Of a DNA stretch of 64,000 nt, positions 35,289 to 43,792 are shown piece after piece. The notes beneath the pieces are model-generated. The model searched no databases. It was not told the DNA's origin and saw nothing but the letters and a program-made list of their open reading frames with translations. The DNA is from CAVZXS01 sp963779325. Lineage in GTDB: Bacteria; Bacteroidota; Bacteroidia; Chitinophagales; Chitinophagaceae. Where the stretch lies: the NCBI GenBank assembly GCA_963779325.1, contig CAVZXS010000011.1, positions 310,001 through 374,000 on the forward strand, read 5' to 3'. Within the stretch, counting starts at the first letter, position 1. Every line of letters starts with the position of its first letter. Both the position numbers and the translations under genes were made by a program.

Positions 35289-35334
35289 TACCACTTTGTG
35301 GTATTGTTATTATTTATTTTAAACCGCAACTTTG
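35289..35334 (+). promoter_or_regulatory. palindrome and -7 box upstream of the LuxR-type regulator
   Basis: A perfect 15-bp inverted repeat TACCAC-TTT-GTGGTA lies at 35289-35303, similar to the TACC..GGTA sites of NarL-type regulators. A -7-like box CAACTTTG (35327-35334) ends 4 bases before the ATG at 35339. The same TTTGTGGTAT and CTTTGTG elements occur with exactly the same 35-base offset upstream of the candidate small RNA. Probable autoregulation. Confidence 0.5.
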
Positions 35335-35338
35335 TGTT

Positions 35339-35983
35339 ATGAATGAAATTACAGTTTGCGTAGTAGATGACGTACAGGAGTTACGATATGCTTTGGAAGA
35401 AATAATCAGCATGTCGGAAGGATATAAGTGTTTAGGCACTTTCAGCAATGCTGAAGAAGCAATTGCAAAATTACCCCTGTTGAAACCCGATGTGGTGTTG
35501 ATGGATATTAACCTGGGGGCGGGAGATAACGGCATTGAATGCGTAAAAGTGCTGAAACCTAAAATACCTGCTACCAATTTTATGATGTGTACGGTGTATG
35601 AAGAAGATGAAAAAATTTTTGATGCCCTGAATGCCGGCGCTTCAGGTTATATTCTTAAAAAGACTGCGCCTGATAAAATGATGGAAGCCATACAGGAACT
35701 GCACGAAGGCGGGGCACCCATGAGCAGCCAGATTGCGAGAAAAGTAGTTACAACATTTCAGAGCAAACCCGCAGCATTACTCGACAAAGGAACTGTTCTG
35801 GACGAGCTCTCGCGTCGTGAACAGGAAATATTAGAATTGCTTTCAAAAGGATTGATGTACAAAGAAATAGCCGGTCATTTATTCATCAGCCAGGAAACGG
35901 TACGCAAGCATGTGTACCATATTTACGAAAAACTGCATGTGAACAACCGTGTAGAAGCTGTAAACAGGTATTTTGGCAGGTAG
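35339..35983 (+). CDS. NarL/LuxR-family response regulator
   Basis: A 214-residue two-domain regulator. The receiver domain has the acidic pocket VVDDVQE, the phosphorylation site D56 (LMDINLG), a threonine in MCTVYEEDE and K104-region GYILKK. The C-terminal LuxR helix-turn-helix is at about 150-210 (LDELSRREQEILELLSKGLM, YKEIAGHLFISQETVRKHVY). No histidine kinase gene is adjacent, so it is an orphan. The inverted repeats before this gene and after it suggest it binds both places and may control the small RNA candidate downstream. Confidence 0.92.
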   Translation: MNEITVCVVDDVQELRYALEEIISMSEGYKCLGTFSNAEEAIAKLPLLKPDVVLMDINLGAGDNGIECVKVLKPKIPATNFMMCTVYEEDEKIFDALNAGASGYILKKTAPDKMMEAIQELHEGGAPMSSQIARKVVTTFQSKPAALLDKGTVLDELSRREQEILELLSKGLMYKEIAGHLFISQETVRKHVYHIYEKLHVNNRVEAVNRYFGR

Positions 35984-36019
35984 CAAAAAATCATCCTCGT
36001 TGCAATAACAATTTATTAA

Positions 36020-36082
36020 TACCGAGCGGTAAAAATCCCCGATTTGTGGTATAGAAAAAACCAACGGATACCAATAGCTTTG
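36020..36082 (+). promoter_or_regulatory. promoter of the candidate small RNA
   Basis: TACCG-AG-CGGTA inverted repeat (36020-36031), then TTTGTGGTAT (36043-36052) and a -7 box TAGCTTTG (36075-36082). The distance from TTTGTGGTAT to CTTTGTG is 35 bases, identical to the arrangement upstream of the response regulator. Transcription would start near 36086. Confidence 0.5.
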
Positions 36083-36085
36083 TGC

Positions 36086-36193
36086 TGTGGTTATTTTAGA
36101 TCAGCTCTAATTTAAAATCGTTTGCCATTAAACCTTAGACTTCACTGATTAAAGCACGGCTTTGAGCCCTCGTTTATAAAATGAGGGTTTTTT
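36086..36193 (+). ncRNA. candidate small RNA with intrinsic terminator
   Basis: About 108 bases between a consensus -7 box and a strong hairpin followed by T6. There is no convincing open reading frame in it. The strand is the same as the upstream response regulator, but the separate promoter suggests an independent transcript. I do not recognise a known RNA family. It could also be the 3' untranslated region of the response regulator mRNA. Confidence 0.45.
36167..36193 (+). terminator. intrinsic terminator
   Basis: Stem CCCTC (36167-36171) with GAGGG (36183-36187), an 11-base loop partly able to pair, and six T residues. It ends the response-regulator and small-RNA transcripts just before the convergent protease gene. 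Confidence 0.75.
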
Positions 36194-36198
36194 ATTTT

Positions 36199-39100
36199 CT
36201 ATTGCTTTACAACTTTAAAAACTTGTTTCTGTTCTCCGCCGGTTACTTCTATTAAATATACACCGCCTGCATGTGCGCCCGATGTTAAGTCTATTTGTAC
36301 TTTTTGCACAAACCCGATGGTCTGTTCCTTTACATTTTTTATAACCCTGCCATTGATATCATAAACCTTCACCCATATATCTTCGCCCGCATTTTGCTGT
36401 ATAACCAAATTAAATATACCCGTAGAAGGGTTTGGATATACCTGCCATTTCATTTCACTGCCAAACACAACGGGCTTAATATCGGAATAAGAATAACTTC
36501 CGTCCTTATTAATTATTTTAAGGCGGTAATACCTTGCGCCGGTTTTATTCGGTTCGTCATCGGTAAAATTATACAGCCGCTCAGCGTTTGAATTGCCCGC
36601 ACTTGCTACCAAACCTATTGTACTAAAATTATTTGTTTGCAGTGCGCCATTTCCTTTAGCAACTTCAATTTCGTATTTGTCTACATTAAATTCCGAAGCC
36701 ACTTTCCATTCCAGCAAAACACCGGTACCGTTATTAATTTTTTGTGCGGTAAAACTTACAACCGCTACCGGAAGCGAACGGTTGCCGGTTGTGCCTCCAT
36801 TGTTTAACCAAAATTCCGAAAATCCTTTGACCTTAAACTCCGCATAGTATCCTTTATCAAAAGGAATCATTTTTATTTTAGATGAATTAATAAATGACCA
36901 TGCACCCTGAAAATTATCAGCGATGGATCCGTTCTCAAGACTGTCTTTTTCATTATCATATTTAGAAACACCCAGCTCAAAATAGTTGGCCGGTTTGGTA
37001 CAACCTGCACAACCTTTCGCCGCAATCAGCGAATCCGTTTCTTTATCAAGGAAATAAAACCGAACGGTCACCGAATCAGTTAAATTCTTCGCAGCAGGCT
37101 TGATTGTTATATTCCTGTCGTGGTAATACTGCCCGTTGGTATTGCGAAACGGCGGCGATACATTTATGTAGGCCTGCGCTTCGGTAAAGCCCATGTTCTG
37201 ATTACCGGGCAATACTGATGCAATCAATTTACCGCCGGTGGTAAAGTTTATCCAATTGTTGCCGCCGGCAATAGTTTGAGAAACCGGCGAGGTCATGGTA
37301 GCACCGTCATAAATGCCGTTGGTATTATCATATATATGAATGTCATCAATCGCCATACCTTCCCTTGTAACGGCGGGATCAGACTGCATTACAAAACGCA
37401 AACGCAAATTGGTAAGTCCTGCGGGCAAAGCACTTGAGGCTACATGCCATCTTGTATAGTTTTGTACACTCCACAATTGGAACGCCGGCTTGTTGTACCA
37501 ATTGGTTCCCGCATTCGCAGCGCCAAGTTTTGTCCATGTCTTTCCATCAGCAGAATATTCAACATAAGTTCCGTCGCAAAGATTATTACCGCAATCTTCC
37601 AAATCCAATGCGGTACTGAAACTTAATGTCGGAGCCGTCATGCCGCTTACATCAAAGCAAGGAGAATACAAGTAAGATCTTTCATTGTCATTATAATTAC
37701 CTGCCAACCGGGTTTTCCAAGCTTTGGTACCTGAAGCCGCTCTCTTTATTTTATTTGATGCAATGATGCCGTACTCCCATGAATTATTTTTTCCGTTGGT
37801 ATACCAAAAGCCGCTGTTGGCTTCAAAATTTTGCAGGTACGGGAATGTATTTATAACAGGAGATGCAGTTATTGTTGCCGATTGCACATTATTATCAGGG
37901 TAAGAGTCGGTAGGGTAATTTACTCTTGCAATAAGTTGATGATTACCCAATGCTGCAAGATTTGCGGTAGTTGTAAATGTATACTGAACAGTAGTATTGG
38001 CAGCAATAAGAGGAATAATTTCTGTAACCTGTGCGCCGCCGTCAACAGAAAGCGATACAGGAATATTGGTAAGTGTAGTATTAGCCGAATTGCGTACACT
38101 AACCCGTACGGGTGTGGCCGAAGTTAATGCACAACTTACAGTTACAGGTGTATCAATACTTATCATCTGCACATCATCAAACACCCTGTACAATCTCGCA
38201 TCATCAAAACTATACCCGGCTCCGCCGTCATTATCGGCTGCAAGTAATTGGCCCCACTGGCCCCATCGTACCTGGAAGCTGCCTGAAAAATTTTGTGAAG
38301 AAGCAGCCAATAAATCACCCAATTCAATGCTTGCCGATAATTTATATGTACCGTCAGCATCATTTTGATTGATATATAAATCGTAAGCGGGTATCCACGG
38401 TTGTGTATCGGCGCCTCTTACCCACACATTATTGGCTGCATTGGGTAATTGGCCGTGATTCTTATAACGAAAATCCAAACGAATATCATCCGTCGCTGCA
38501 TTAAAGCCGGTTAGATTAAAGGTTCCGGTTAATGAATCGGTAACGCCTGCACCCACCAATCTTTCCGCATCTAATGTTAATGCTTTGCTGCCTGAATATG
38601 CGATGCCTGTATTAATAAAACTTCTTATTCTGCCAAAAGGAGATGAGGTTACAAAATCATACCTGTCGAGACCGGCTAAGCCAACCTGCCGGGCAGCTGT
38701 ATGCGATTGTATTGACGCCGTTTCCATGTTATCAGTAAAAGGGAGCGATAGAGCAGGATTTTCTAATTGTTTTACCGTTAATGAAAGTGTATCATTTAAT
38801 ACACCCGGATCAGGTATTAAATTTTTTACAACTACTTTAAAATTATACGTACCCGCAGCAGACAAATCAAAAACAGACGCAAATGTGTGTACATAGGTTC
38901 CTCCCGCGGCAACGGGAGCGGTATTGTTTTCCATAACCCACGGACCATTATTAAATGAATATTTAATTTCAAAATTATTAACTGCCGCATCATCCAAATT
39001 TTTAATACGAACGCTTAAAGGATTGGCGGCTGACAAAGAAGTAGAAGTGAATTTTCTTCCTGAAATTGCAGGAGTAACAAAACCATCTGCTTTTAAATCA

Positions 39101-41610
39101 TTATCAGAAATAATACCTGCGCAGGATCCGGTATTGGGTTGTCTCGTTACGGCTGTTGCTCTGTAGCCGGGGCTTCCATTTATTCTTGCTCTTACAGTAA
39201 CCCAATAAACAGAATCTTTTGATAAATCATTAAATACATAAGAGGTAGTTGTAGCGGGAACAAAAGCAACAGAAACCATTTCATCACCAATTAAACGCAT
39301 CACTTCATAATCCGTTGCTCCGGGTACACTTGTCCAGTCAACAGAAATATATCCTTCGCATTGCGTAGCAGAAAGAGTAAGCGCAGGTTGACTGATAATA
39401 GTAAATGGTTGGCTTGTACTTACTGCTCCTGTTTCATTATTAGTTACCCTTACCAAAGCCTGATTGGTAACAACATTCGGTACATACCATCTTTGTTGTC
39501 GTTTGCCGGCAGGTACATTTGTATTTAAATCTATCCATGCGGCGCCATTATCTAAAGAATATTGCACATTAAAAGTACTGTTAGGATTGCCATAGCTGTC
39601 CCAGGTAATGTTCATTGAATCCAAAAATATTTTTCCCGGTTTAAATCTATCTCCGCCAACCGGGTTAGTTAACACAGTAGAAACAGGGACAATATCATAC
39701 ACAACAAAATACTCCTGCGGCGAATTTACCGGCACGGATGTCCCTTTTACCCGCACTGTATAATTACCCGAAGCCGGGTTGGCAATGGTTACCTGTTCAA
39801 TATTATTAATATGATCCGCGCCTGTACCGGCAATATTATTTACATTGGCAGCAAGCGTATCTAAGAGTCGCGGCAAAACTACCGTTGATGCCGGTGTTGT
39901 TAATTCCAGGTCCAGGTCGTTTACTAATGTTTTACTCGCCAATACATTCGTAGCGGGATCGTGCCAATACAACATTACTTTTAGTTGAGCAGTGTTAGCA
40001 GGTACGGAAAAATTAAATGTATTAGTATTACCCGGAGCAACAGACGCCGTAACATATTGATTACTCTCCATTACCTGAACAGCTCTTAATAAGTTTAAAA
40101 ATCCAAAACCATAACTGTAATCAGGGCCTTCATTTCCAAGGTCAGTTGCGGTATTACAAACCAGCGCTTTCATTAGTCCGCTTTTAGGATTGGCCCCGGC
40201 GTGTACTTGGCGATAACGTTCATATAACAGTGCCAAACCACCGGTAACCGCGGGAGCAGCCATACTGGTACCTGTGTTGTAAGAGTAAATATTTATCGGC
40301 CAAGTGGAAGCTACAAATGTTCCCATTGCGGATATTTCCGGTTTAATTCTTCCGTCTTTTACCGGCCCCTTGCTTGAGCCCGGATTTAATTTACCATCAA
40401 CATCTGTATTACCTACCATCAACGTATTTTTTGCCGATTGATAGCCGCTCAAAACTGTTCCGAAGCCGGGAGGATAATAAGAACAGGCAAACAAACCATC
40501 ATTACCCGCTGCAAAAACATTTTGCAGGCTTGGTAATTGAAGCGCCATTGAATCCAGGATACGTGAGTAAAGATCATACAGACCCATATAATTGCAATCT
40601 CCTACTATTGATCCGTAAGAATTATTGGTCAATACCATTCCGTAATCCTGCACATAAGCCGGCGAATTTACAATAACATTTGAAAACGATTGACTTAATA
40701 AAGTAGATTTGGGAGCATACCCGGTATACAACTCTTCTTTAATACCCGCACCACCGGTGATACCCGCGACGTGTAAGCCATGTGCGAAAATTCCGCCTGC
40801 TGCCGCACGTGTAATCAGTCTTCCGTTGAAATCAATATGATATTGTAAATCGGCATTATCGCCCACTCCTATTACTACACCTTTCCCTTTCAAATTTCTT
40901 CCGCCCAATGCAGATGATAAATTCAAAACATTGGCCCTTGACATTGCCGTTGAATTGCCGTTGAGCGGCTTATCTTCCGGCGGTGCAGCTTGTACATACT
41001 CTACAAAAGGCATAGCGGCTAATTGTTTCAACTGATCGGCATTAATTCTCAACCCGATAATTTTGTAATCCTTTAAGCGGGAATTGTTAATAATAAAATT
41101 ATTCTCTGTTAATTGATCAGCTATCATTTCATACGAAAGTGATTTGTAAAAACTGATCCAAACGTCTACTGTTCCTGGAACTTTTGCCGAACCCGCCGGC
41201 AATATACCTCTTACCAAACCCGGCTCCATTTTGTACTCGGGTTTTAATTCTATTATGCTTCTTGTATTTACGGATTCCAGTACAACGGCGTCAAGAGAAC
41301 CCCTGACCGAAACTGAATAGGCATTATTGGGTATATAATCAAGCAACTCAATCCCCGATGCCGAAAGTTTTTTTCTTTGTACTTCAGAAGGTATTTGTTC
41401 AAATTGAAGAATATAAAAAGATTGGTTTGCCACACGCTGCTGCGGTTGCGAATTAAATTTTTGAACTTCAGCCGTTAAGAGATTTTTTTCAGGAATAATA
41501 TCACCGCTTTTTAAAAGCAGCGAATATGATGATTGTTGTTGAGCTGTTGCAGAAAAAGAAAAAAAGAAAAAACCTGCCAACAGAAGAATGGAGCTTTGTT
41601 TCATAGACAT
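36199..41610 (-). CDS. S8 subtilisin-like protease with type IX secretion sorting domain
   Basis: A 1803-residue exported protein. A signal peptide ends near FSATAQQ (residue 26) and a prodomain-like region runs to about 215. The catalytic domain holds Asp near 251 (GVGDNAD), H280 (AHGLHVAG), the oxyanion asparagine near 330 (LTNNSYG) and S449 (GTSMAAP). Downstream are beta-sandwich and fibronectin-like domains, CARDB-like repeats and two regions resembling jelly-roll or MAM-like modules. The last 75 residues form a type A sorting domain opening VYPNPSTGIFNLVI and ending GGEQKQVFKVVKQ, the signal for outer-membrane passage by the type IX system. It is a secreted or surface-bound protease. A second ATG two codons in is equally possible as start. 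Confidence 0.92.
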   Translation of the reverse strand: MSMKQSSILLLAGFFFFSFSATAQQQSSYSLLLKSGDIIPEKNLLTAEVQKFNSQPQQRVANQSFYILQFEQIPSEVQRKKLSASGIELLDYIPNNAYSVSVRGSLDAVVLESVNTRSIIELKPEYKMEPGLVRGILPAGSAKVPGTVDVWISFYKSLSYEMIADQLTENNFIINNSRLKDYKIIGLRINADQLKQLAAMPFVEYVQAAPPEDKPLNGNSTAMSRANVLNLSSALGGRNLKGKGVVIGVGDNADLQYHIDFNGRLITRAAAGGIFAHGLHVAGITGGAGIKEELYTGYAPKSTLLSQSFSNVIVNSPAYVQDYGMVLTNNSYGSIVGDCNYMGLYDLYSRILDSMALQLPSLQNVFAAGNDGLFACSYYPPGFGTVLSGYQSAKNTLMVGNTDVDGKLNPGSSKGPVKDGRIKPEISAMGTFVASTWPINIYSYNTGTSMAAPAVTGGLALLYERYRQVHAGANPKSGLMKALVCNTATDLGNEGPDYSYGFGFLNLLRAVQVMESNQYVTASVAPGNTNTFNFSVPANTAQLKVMLYWHDPATNVLASKTLVNDLDLELTTPASTVVLPRLLDTLAANVNNIAGTGADHINNIEQVTIANPASGNYTVRVKGTSVPVNSPQEYFVVYDIVPVSTVLTNPVGGDRFKPGKIFLDSMNITWDSYGNPNSTFNVQYSLDNGAAWIDLNTNVPAGKRQQRWYVPNVVTNQALVRVTNNETGAVSTSQPFTIISQPALTLSATQCEGYISVDWTSVPGATDYEVMRLIGDEMVSVAFVPATTTSYVFNDLSKDSVYWVTVRARINGSPGYRATAVTRQPNTGSCAGIISDNDLKADGFVTPAISGRKFTSTSLSAANPLSVRIKNLDDAAVNNFEIKYSFNNGPWVMENNTAPVAAGGTYVHTFASVFDLSAAGTYNFKVVVKNLIPDPGVLNDTLSLTVKQLENPALSLPFTDNMETASIQSHTAARQVGLAGLDRYDFVTSSPFGRIRSFINTGIAYSGSKALTLDAERLVGAGVTDSLTGTFNLTGFNAATDDIRLDFRYKNHGQLPNAANNVWVRGADTQPWIPAYDLYINQNDADGTYKLSASIELGDLLAASSQNFSGSFQVRWGQWGQLLAADNDGGAGYSFDDARLYRVFDDVQMISIDTPVTVSCALTSATPVRVSVRNSANTTLTNIPVSLSVDGGAQVTEIIPLIAANTTVQYTFTTTANLAALGNHQLIARVNYPTDSYPDNNVQSATITASPVINTFPYLQNFEANSGFWYTNGKNNSWEYGIIASNKIKRAASGTKAWKTRLAGNYNDNERSYLYSPCFDVSGMTAPTLSFSTALDLEDCGNNLCDGTYVEYSADGKTWTKLGAANAGTNWYNKPAFQLWSVQNYTRWHVASSALPAGLTNLRLRFVMQSDPAVTREGMAIDDIHIYDNTNGIYDGATMTSPVSQTIAGGNNWINFTTGGKLIASVLPGNQNMGFTEAQAYINVSPPFRNTNGQYYHDRNITIKPAAKNLTDSVTVRFYFLDKETDSLIAAKGCAGCTKPANYFELGVSKYDNEKDSLENGSIADNFQGAWSFINSSKIKMIPFDKGYYAEFKVKGFSEFWLNNGGTTGNRSLPVAVVSFTAQKINNGTGVLLEWKVASEFNVDKYEIEVAKGNGALQTNNFSTIGLVASAGNSNAERLYNFTDDEPNKTGARYYRLKIINKDGSYSYSDIKPVVFGSEMKWQVYPNPSTGIFNLVIQQNAGEDIWVKVYDINGRVIKNVKEQTIGFVQKVQIDLTSGAHAGGVYLIEVTGGEQKQVFKVVKQ

Positions 41611-42023
41611 ATATTGGAAAGGTAAAAATAGAATAAAAAGCCGAAAAATGCGATTTTTTGCCCCCGCTAAGATATAAAAACCTTTGACCTTCCAGTTCGC
41701 TTTAATTTAGTTGCCAATCCGTCAATATAAACGATAAAATATTCACCCAAGGGGCCAGCTTATCGTAACACATTTTTATTTGTTATTAAACCGCATCGAC
41801 TTATCTTTCAGATAGTTTATTACTCACAACAACCGCATCCATTGACTTTCAAGCATATCCGGTTCTTGATTATTGGAATTTAAGCCTTAATTTAGTATTT
41901 TCAGAAGTAAAAAGCGTTTGATGTTGCTGGGGTATAAAAAATAAATTCTCCCCAATCCGGTAACCCGGTCAATAACACAGTATCCGGCTTAATCCGAAAG
42001 ACACGACCACCAATATTATTTCA
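41611..42023. other. 413-base intergenic region between divergent genes
   Basis: AT-rich spacer between the S8 protease gene (minus) and the deacetylase gene (plus). No coding frame, RNA gene or repeat could be supported, and no exact TAnnTTTG box was found for either gene. It should contain both promoters. Confidence 0.5.
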
Positions 42024-42944
42024 ATGGTAAAGAACTTTTTGTTTCACAGGGTAAATCCGAAAAGGGATCCTTTATGGGACCCCATGGACGTAGGCCTTTT
42101 TGATAAATGTATAAGATTCATTTCAAAGAAATACAATATATACCTGATTGAAGATTTGGTTAATGTAGATTTCAAAAAAGAAAAGGGGAATTTTGCTGCA
42201 ATTATTTTTGATGACGGTTATAAGGATAATATACAATATGCGGCTCCAATTTTAGACAGGCACAAGTGTAAGGCGTCTTTCTATGTAGTTACGGACTGTA
42301 TCGACAAAAATATTCCCCCGTGGACTCAAGTATTGGAACATCAGTTTTACTTTACCAATAAAGAGTCAATAAACATGGTTTTTGATTTTTTGCCTGAAGA
42401 ATACAGGGTAAAAAAGCTTTCTTCTAAATCTGAGAGGGTTCAATATGTAAAAAAAATCAAGCCGTTTCTAAAAATAATTTCCCATGAACAAAGGACATTG
42501 ATACTTAACAGGGTAGCTGAAGCATATAGTGATATAGAGCCGCCTGCTGTTATGATGAACTGGAATGATTTGAGAGAATTAAAAAACGGAGGGCATAATA
42601 TAGGGTCACATACCAAAACACACAGTATGTTAAGTACTATGACAGATGAAGCTGAGATTATGGATGAATTATTAATCTCCGGTAAAAGAATAGAGCAACA
42701 GTTGGGGCATTTACCGAAAGCAATCTCTTATCCCATCGGGAGCTATAATGAGACAACGATCAGGTTGAGCAGAGAAGCAGGTTATGACATAGGACTTGCT
42801 GTAAAACAAACTGTTTATGATCCCTCGAAAGACAATATTTTTGAAATTCCGAGGATTGAATTATATAATGAACCATGGTGGAAAACCCGTTCAAGAATTA
42901 CGAATCTTTTAAAAGATTTCAAAAAATTAATAGGCAAAAAATGA
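42024..42944 (+). CDS. polysaccharide deacetylase (carbohydrate esterase 4, NodB-like)
   Basis: A 306-residue enzyme. The NodB motifs are visible: MT1 IIFDDGYKD with D63 and D64, and MT2 GSHTKTH with H196 and H200 as metal ligands, followed by the motif 3-4 region AISYPIGSYNE. A helical insertion sits between about 105 and 175. No signal peptide is seen, so it should act in the cytoplasm or on a membrane intermediate. The family removes N-acetyl groups from amino sugars. The stop overlaps the formyltransferase start (ATGA), so the pair may deacetylate and then formylate the same amine. Confidence 0.88.
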   Translation: MVKNFLFHRVNPKRDPLWDPMDVGLFDKCIRFISKKYNIYLIEDLVNVDFKKEKGNFAAIIFDDGYKDNIQYAAPILDRHKCKASFYVVTDCIDKNIPPWTQVLEHQFYFTNKESINMVFDFLPEEYRVKKLSSKSERVQYVKKIKPFLKIISHEQRTLILNRVAEAYSDIEPPAVMMNWNDLRELKNGGHNIGSHTKTHSMLSTMTDEAEIMDELLISGKRIEQQLGHLPKAISYPIGSYNETTIRLSREAGYDIGLAVKQTVYDPSKDNIFEIPRIELYNEPWWKTRSRITNLLKDFKKLIGKK

Positions 42945-43744
42945 AAATTGTACTTTGGATTGGCAACGAATCCAACCAAAAAGCGCTGGCAAATAAGATT
43001 CACCAGTTATTTCCTCTTACGGCAATTGTGACCGAAACAAGAAAGAGCAAAACAAAAATAACCATTGCAAAAATAGTTGAGAAAGTGGTTGATTTGCTCT
43101 TTTTAAAAAACATTCCCGCTGCTTGGTTGGGAATGAAAAAGTTTTACGAAAAGCAATACGCACAATACCCCAATATAAAAAACCTTGATGTTGAAAATAT
43201 AAATACCGATATAGTTTATGATTTTACTAAAGAAATAAACCCTGATATCATAGTAGTTTCAGGCACCCGGCTTGTTAAAGAAAAATTACTTTCTTTAAAC
43301 CCGTCTATTGGAATATTAAATTTACATACCGGCCTGTCGCCATACATAAAAGGCGCCCCTAATTGTACCAATTGGTGTATTGCCACCAATCAGTTGCACC
43401 TGGTAGGAAATACGATTATGTGGATTGATAAAGGGATAGATTCCGGTAATATTATAACGACGGAATTGACAGAGTTCACGGGTGATGAAAGTCTGCTTGA
43501 TGTACATATAAAAGTAATGGAACACGGCCATTCGCTTTATCTTAAAGCAATTTCCAAATTAATTGAAGGCAAACGTCAAAATGTAAGTCAAAAAACTATT
43601 GCACAAGGGAAAATCTATTTTAATAAAGAATGGGGGCTAAAAGCGAAATTTGCTTTGAAAAGAAATTTTAAAACATTTGGCAAAAAAATAAACTCCGAAG
43701 AAATAAATAAACTAAAACAAGAAGTAAAAACCGTTCAAATATAA
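42941..43744 (+). CDS. formyltransferase-family protein (sugar N-formyltransferase-like)
   Basis: A 267-residue protein with the Fmt/ArnA-type fold. Catalytic residues N127, H129 (ILNLHTGLSPYIKGAPN) and D167 (GIDSGNII) are in place; they transfer a formyl group from N10-formyltetrahydrofolate. I use the ATG at 42941, overlapping the deacetylase stop by 4 bases, because the fold begins with KIVLWIGNES there. It is shorter than methionyl-tRNA formyltransferase (about 310) and lacks its C-terminal domain, which favours a sugar-amine acceptor. The likely product is an N-formylated surface sugar, which is inference. Confidence 0.82.
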   Translation: MKIVLWIGNESNQKALANKIHQLFPLTAIVTETRKSKTKITIAKIVEKVVDLLFLKNIPAAWLGMKKFYEKQYAQYPNIKNLDVENINTDIVYDFTKEINPDIIVVSGTRLVKEKLLSLNPSIGILNLHTGLSPYIKGAPNCTNWCIATNQLHLVGNTIMWIDKGIDSGNIITTELTEFTGDESLLDVHIKVMEHGHSLYLKAISKLIEGKRQNVSQKTIAQGKIYFNKEWGLKAKFALKRNFKTFGKKINSEEINKLKQEVKTVQI

Positions 43745-43792
43745 ATGAAGTTTTTTGACGCTTCCGTATCATGTTTGAAAAAGTTCAAACCG

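Noticed and set aside
36295..40676. Plus-strand reading frames inside the S8 protease gene
   Set aside because: Antisense shadows of a long conserved gene with normal domain structure; no recognisable protein features.
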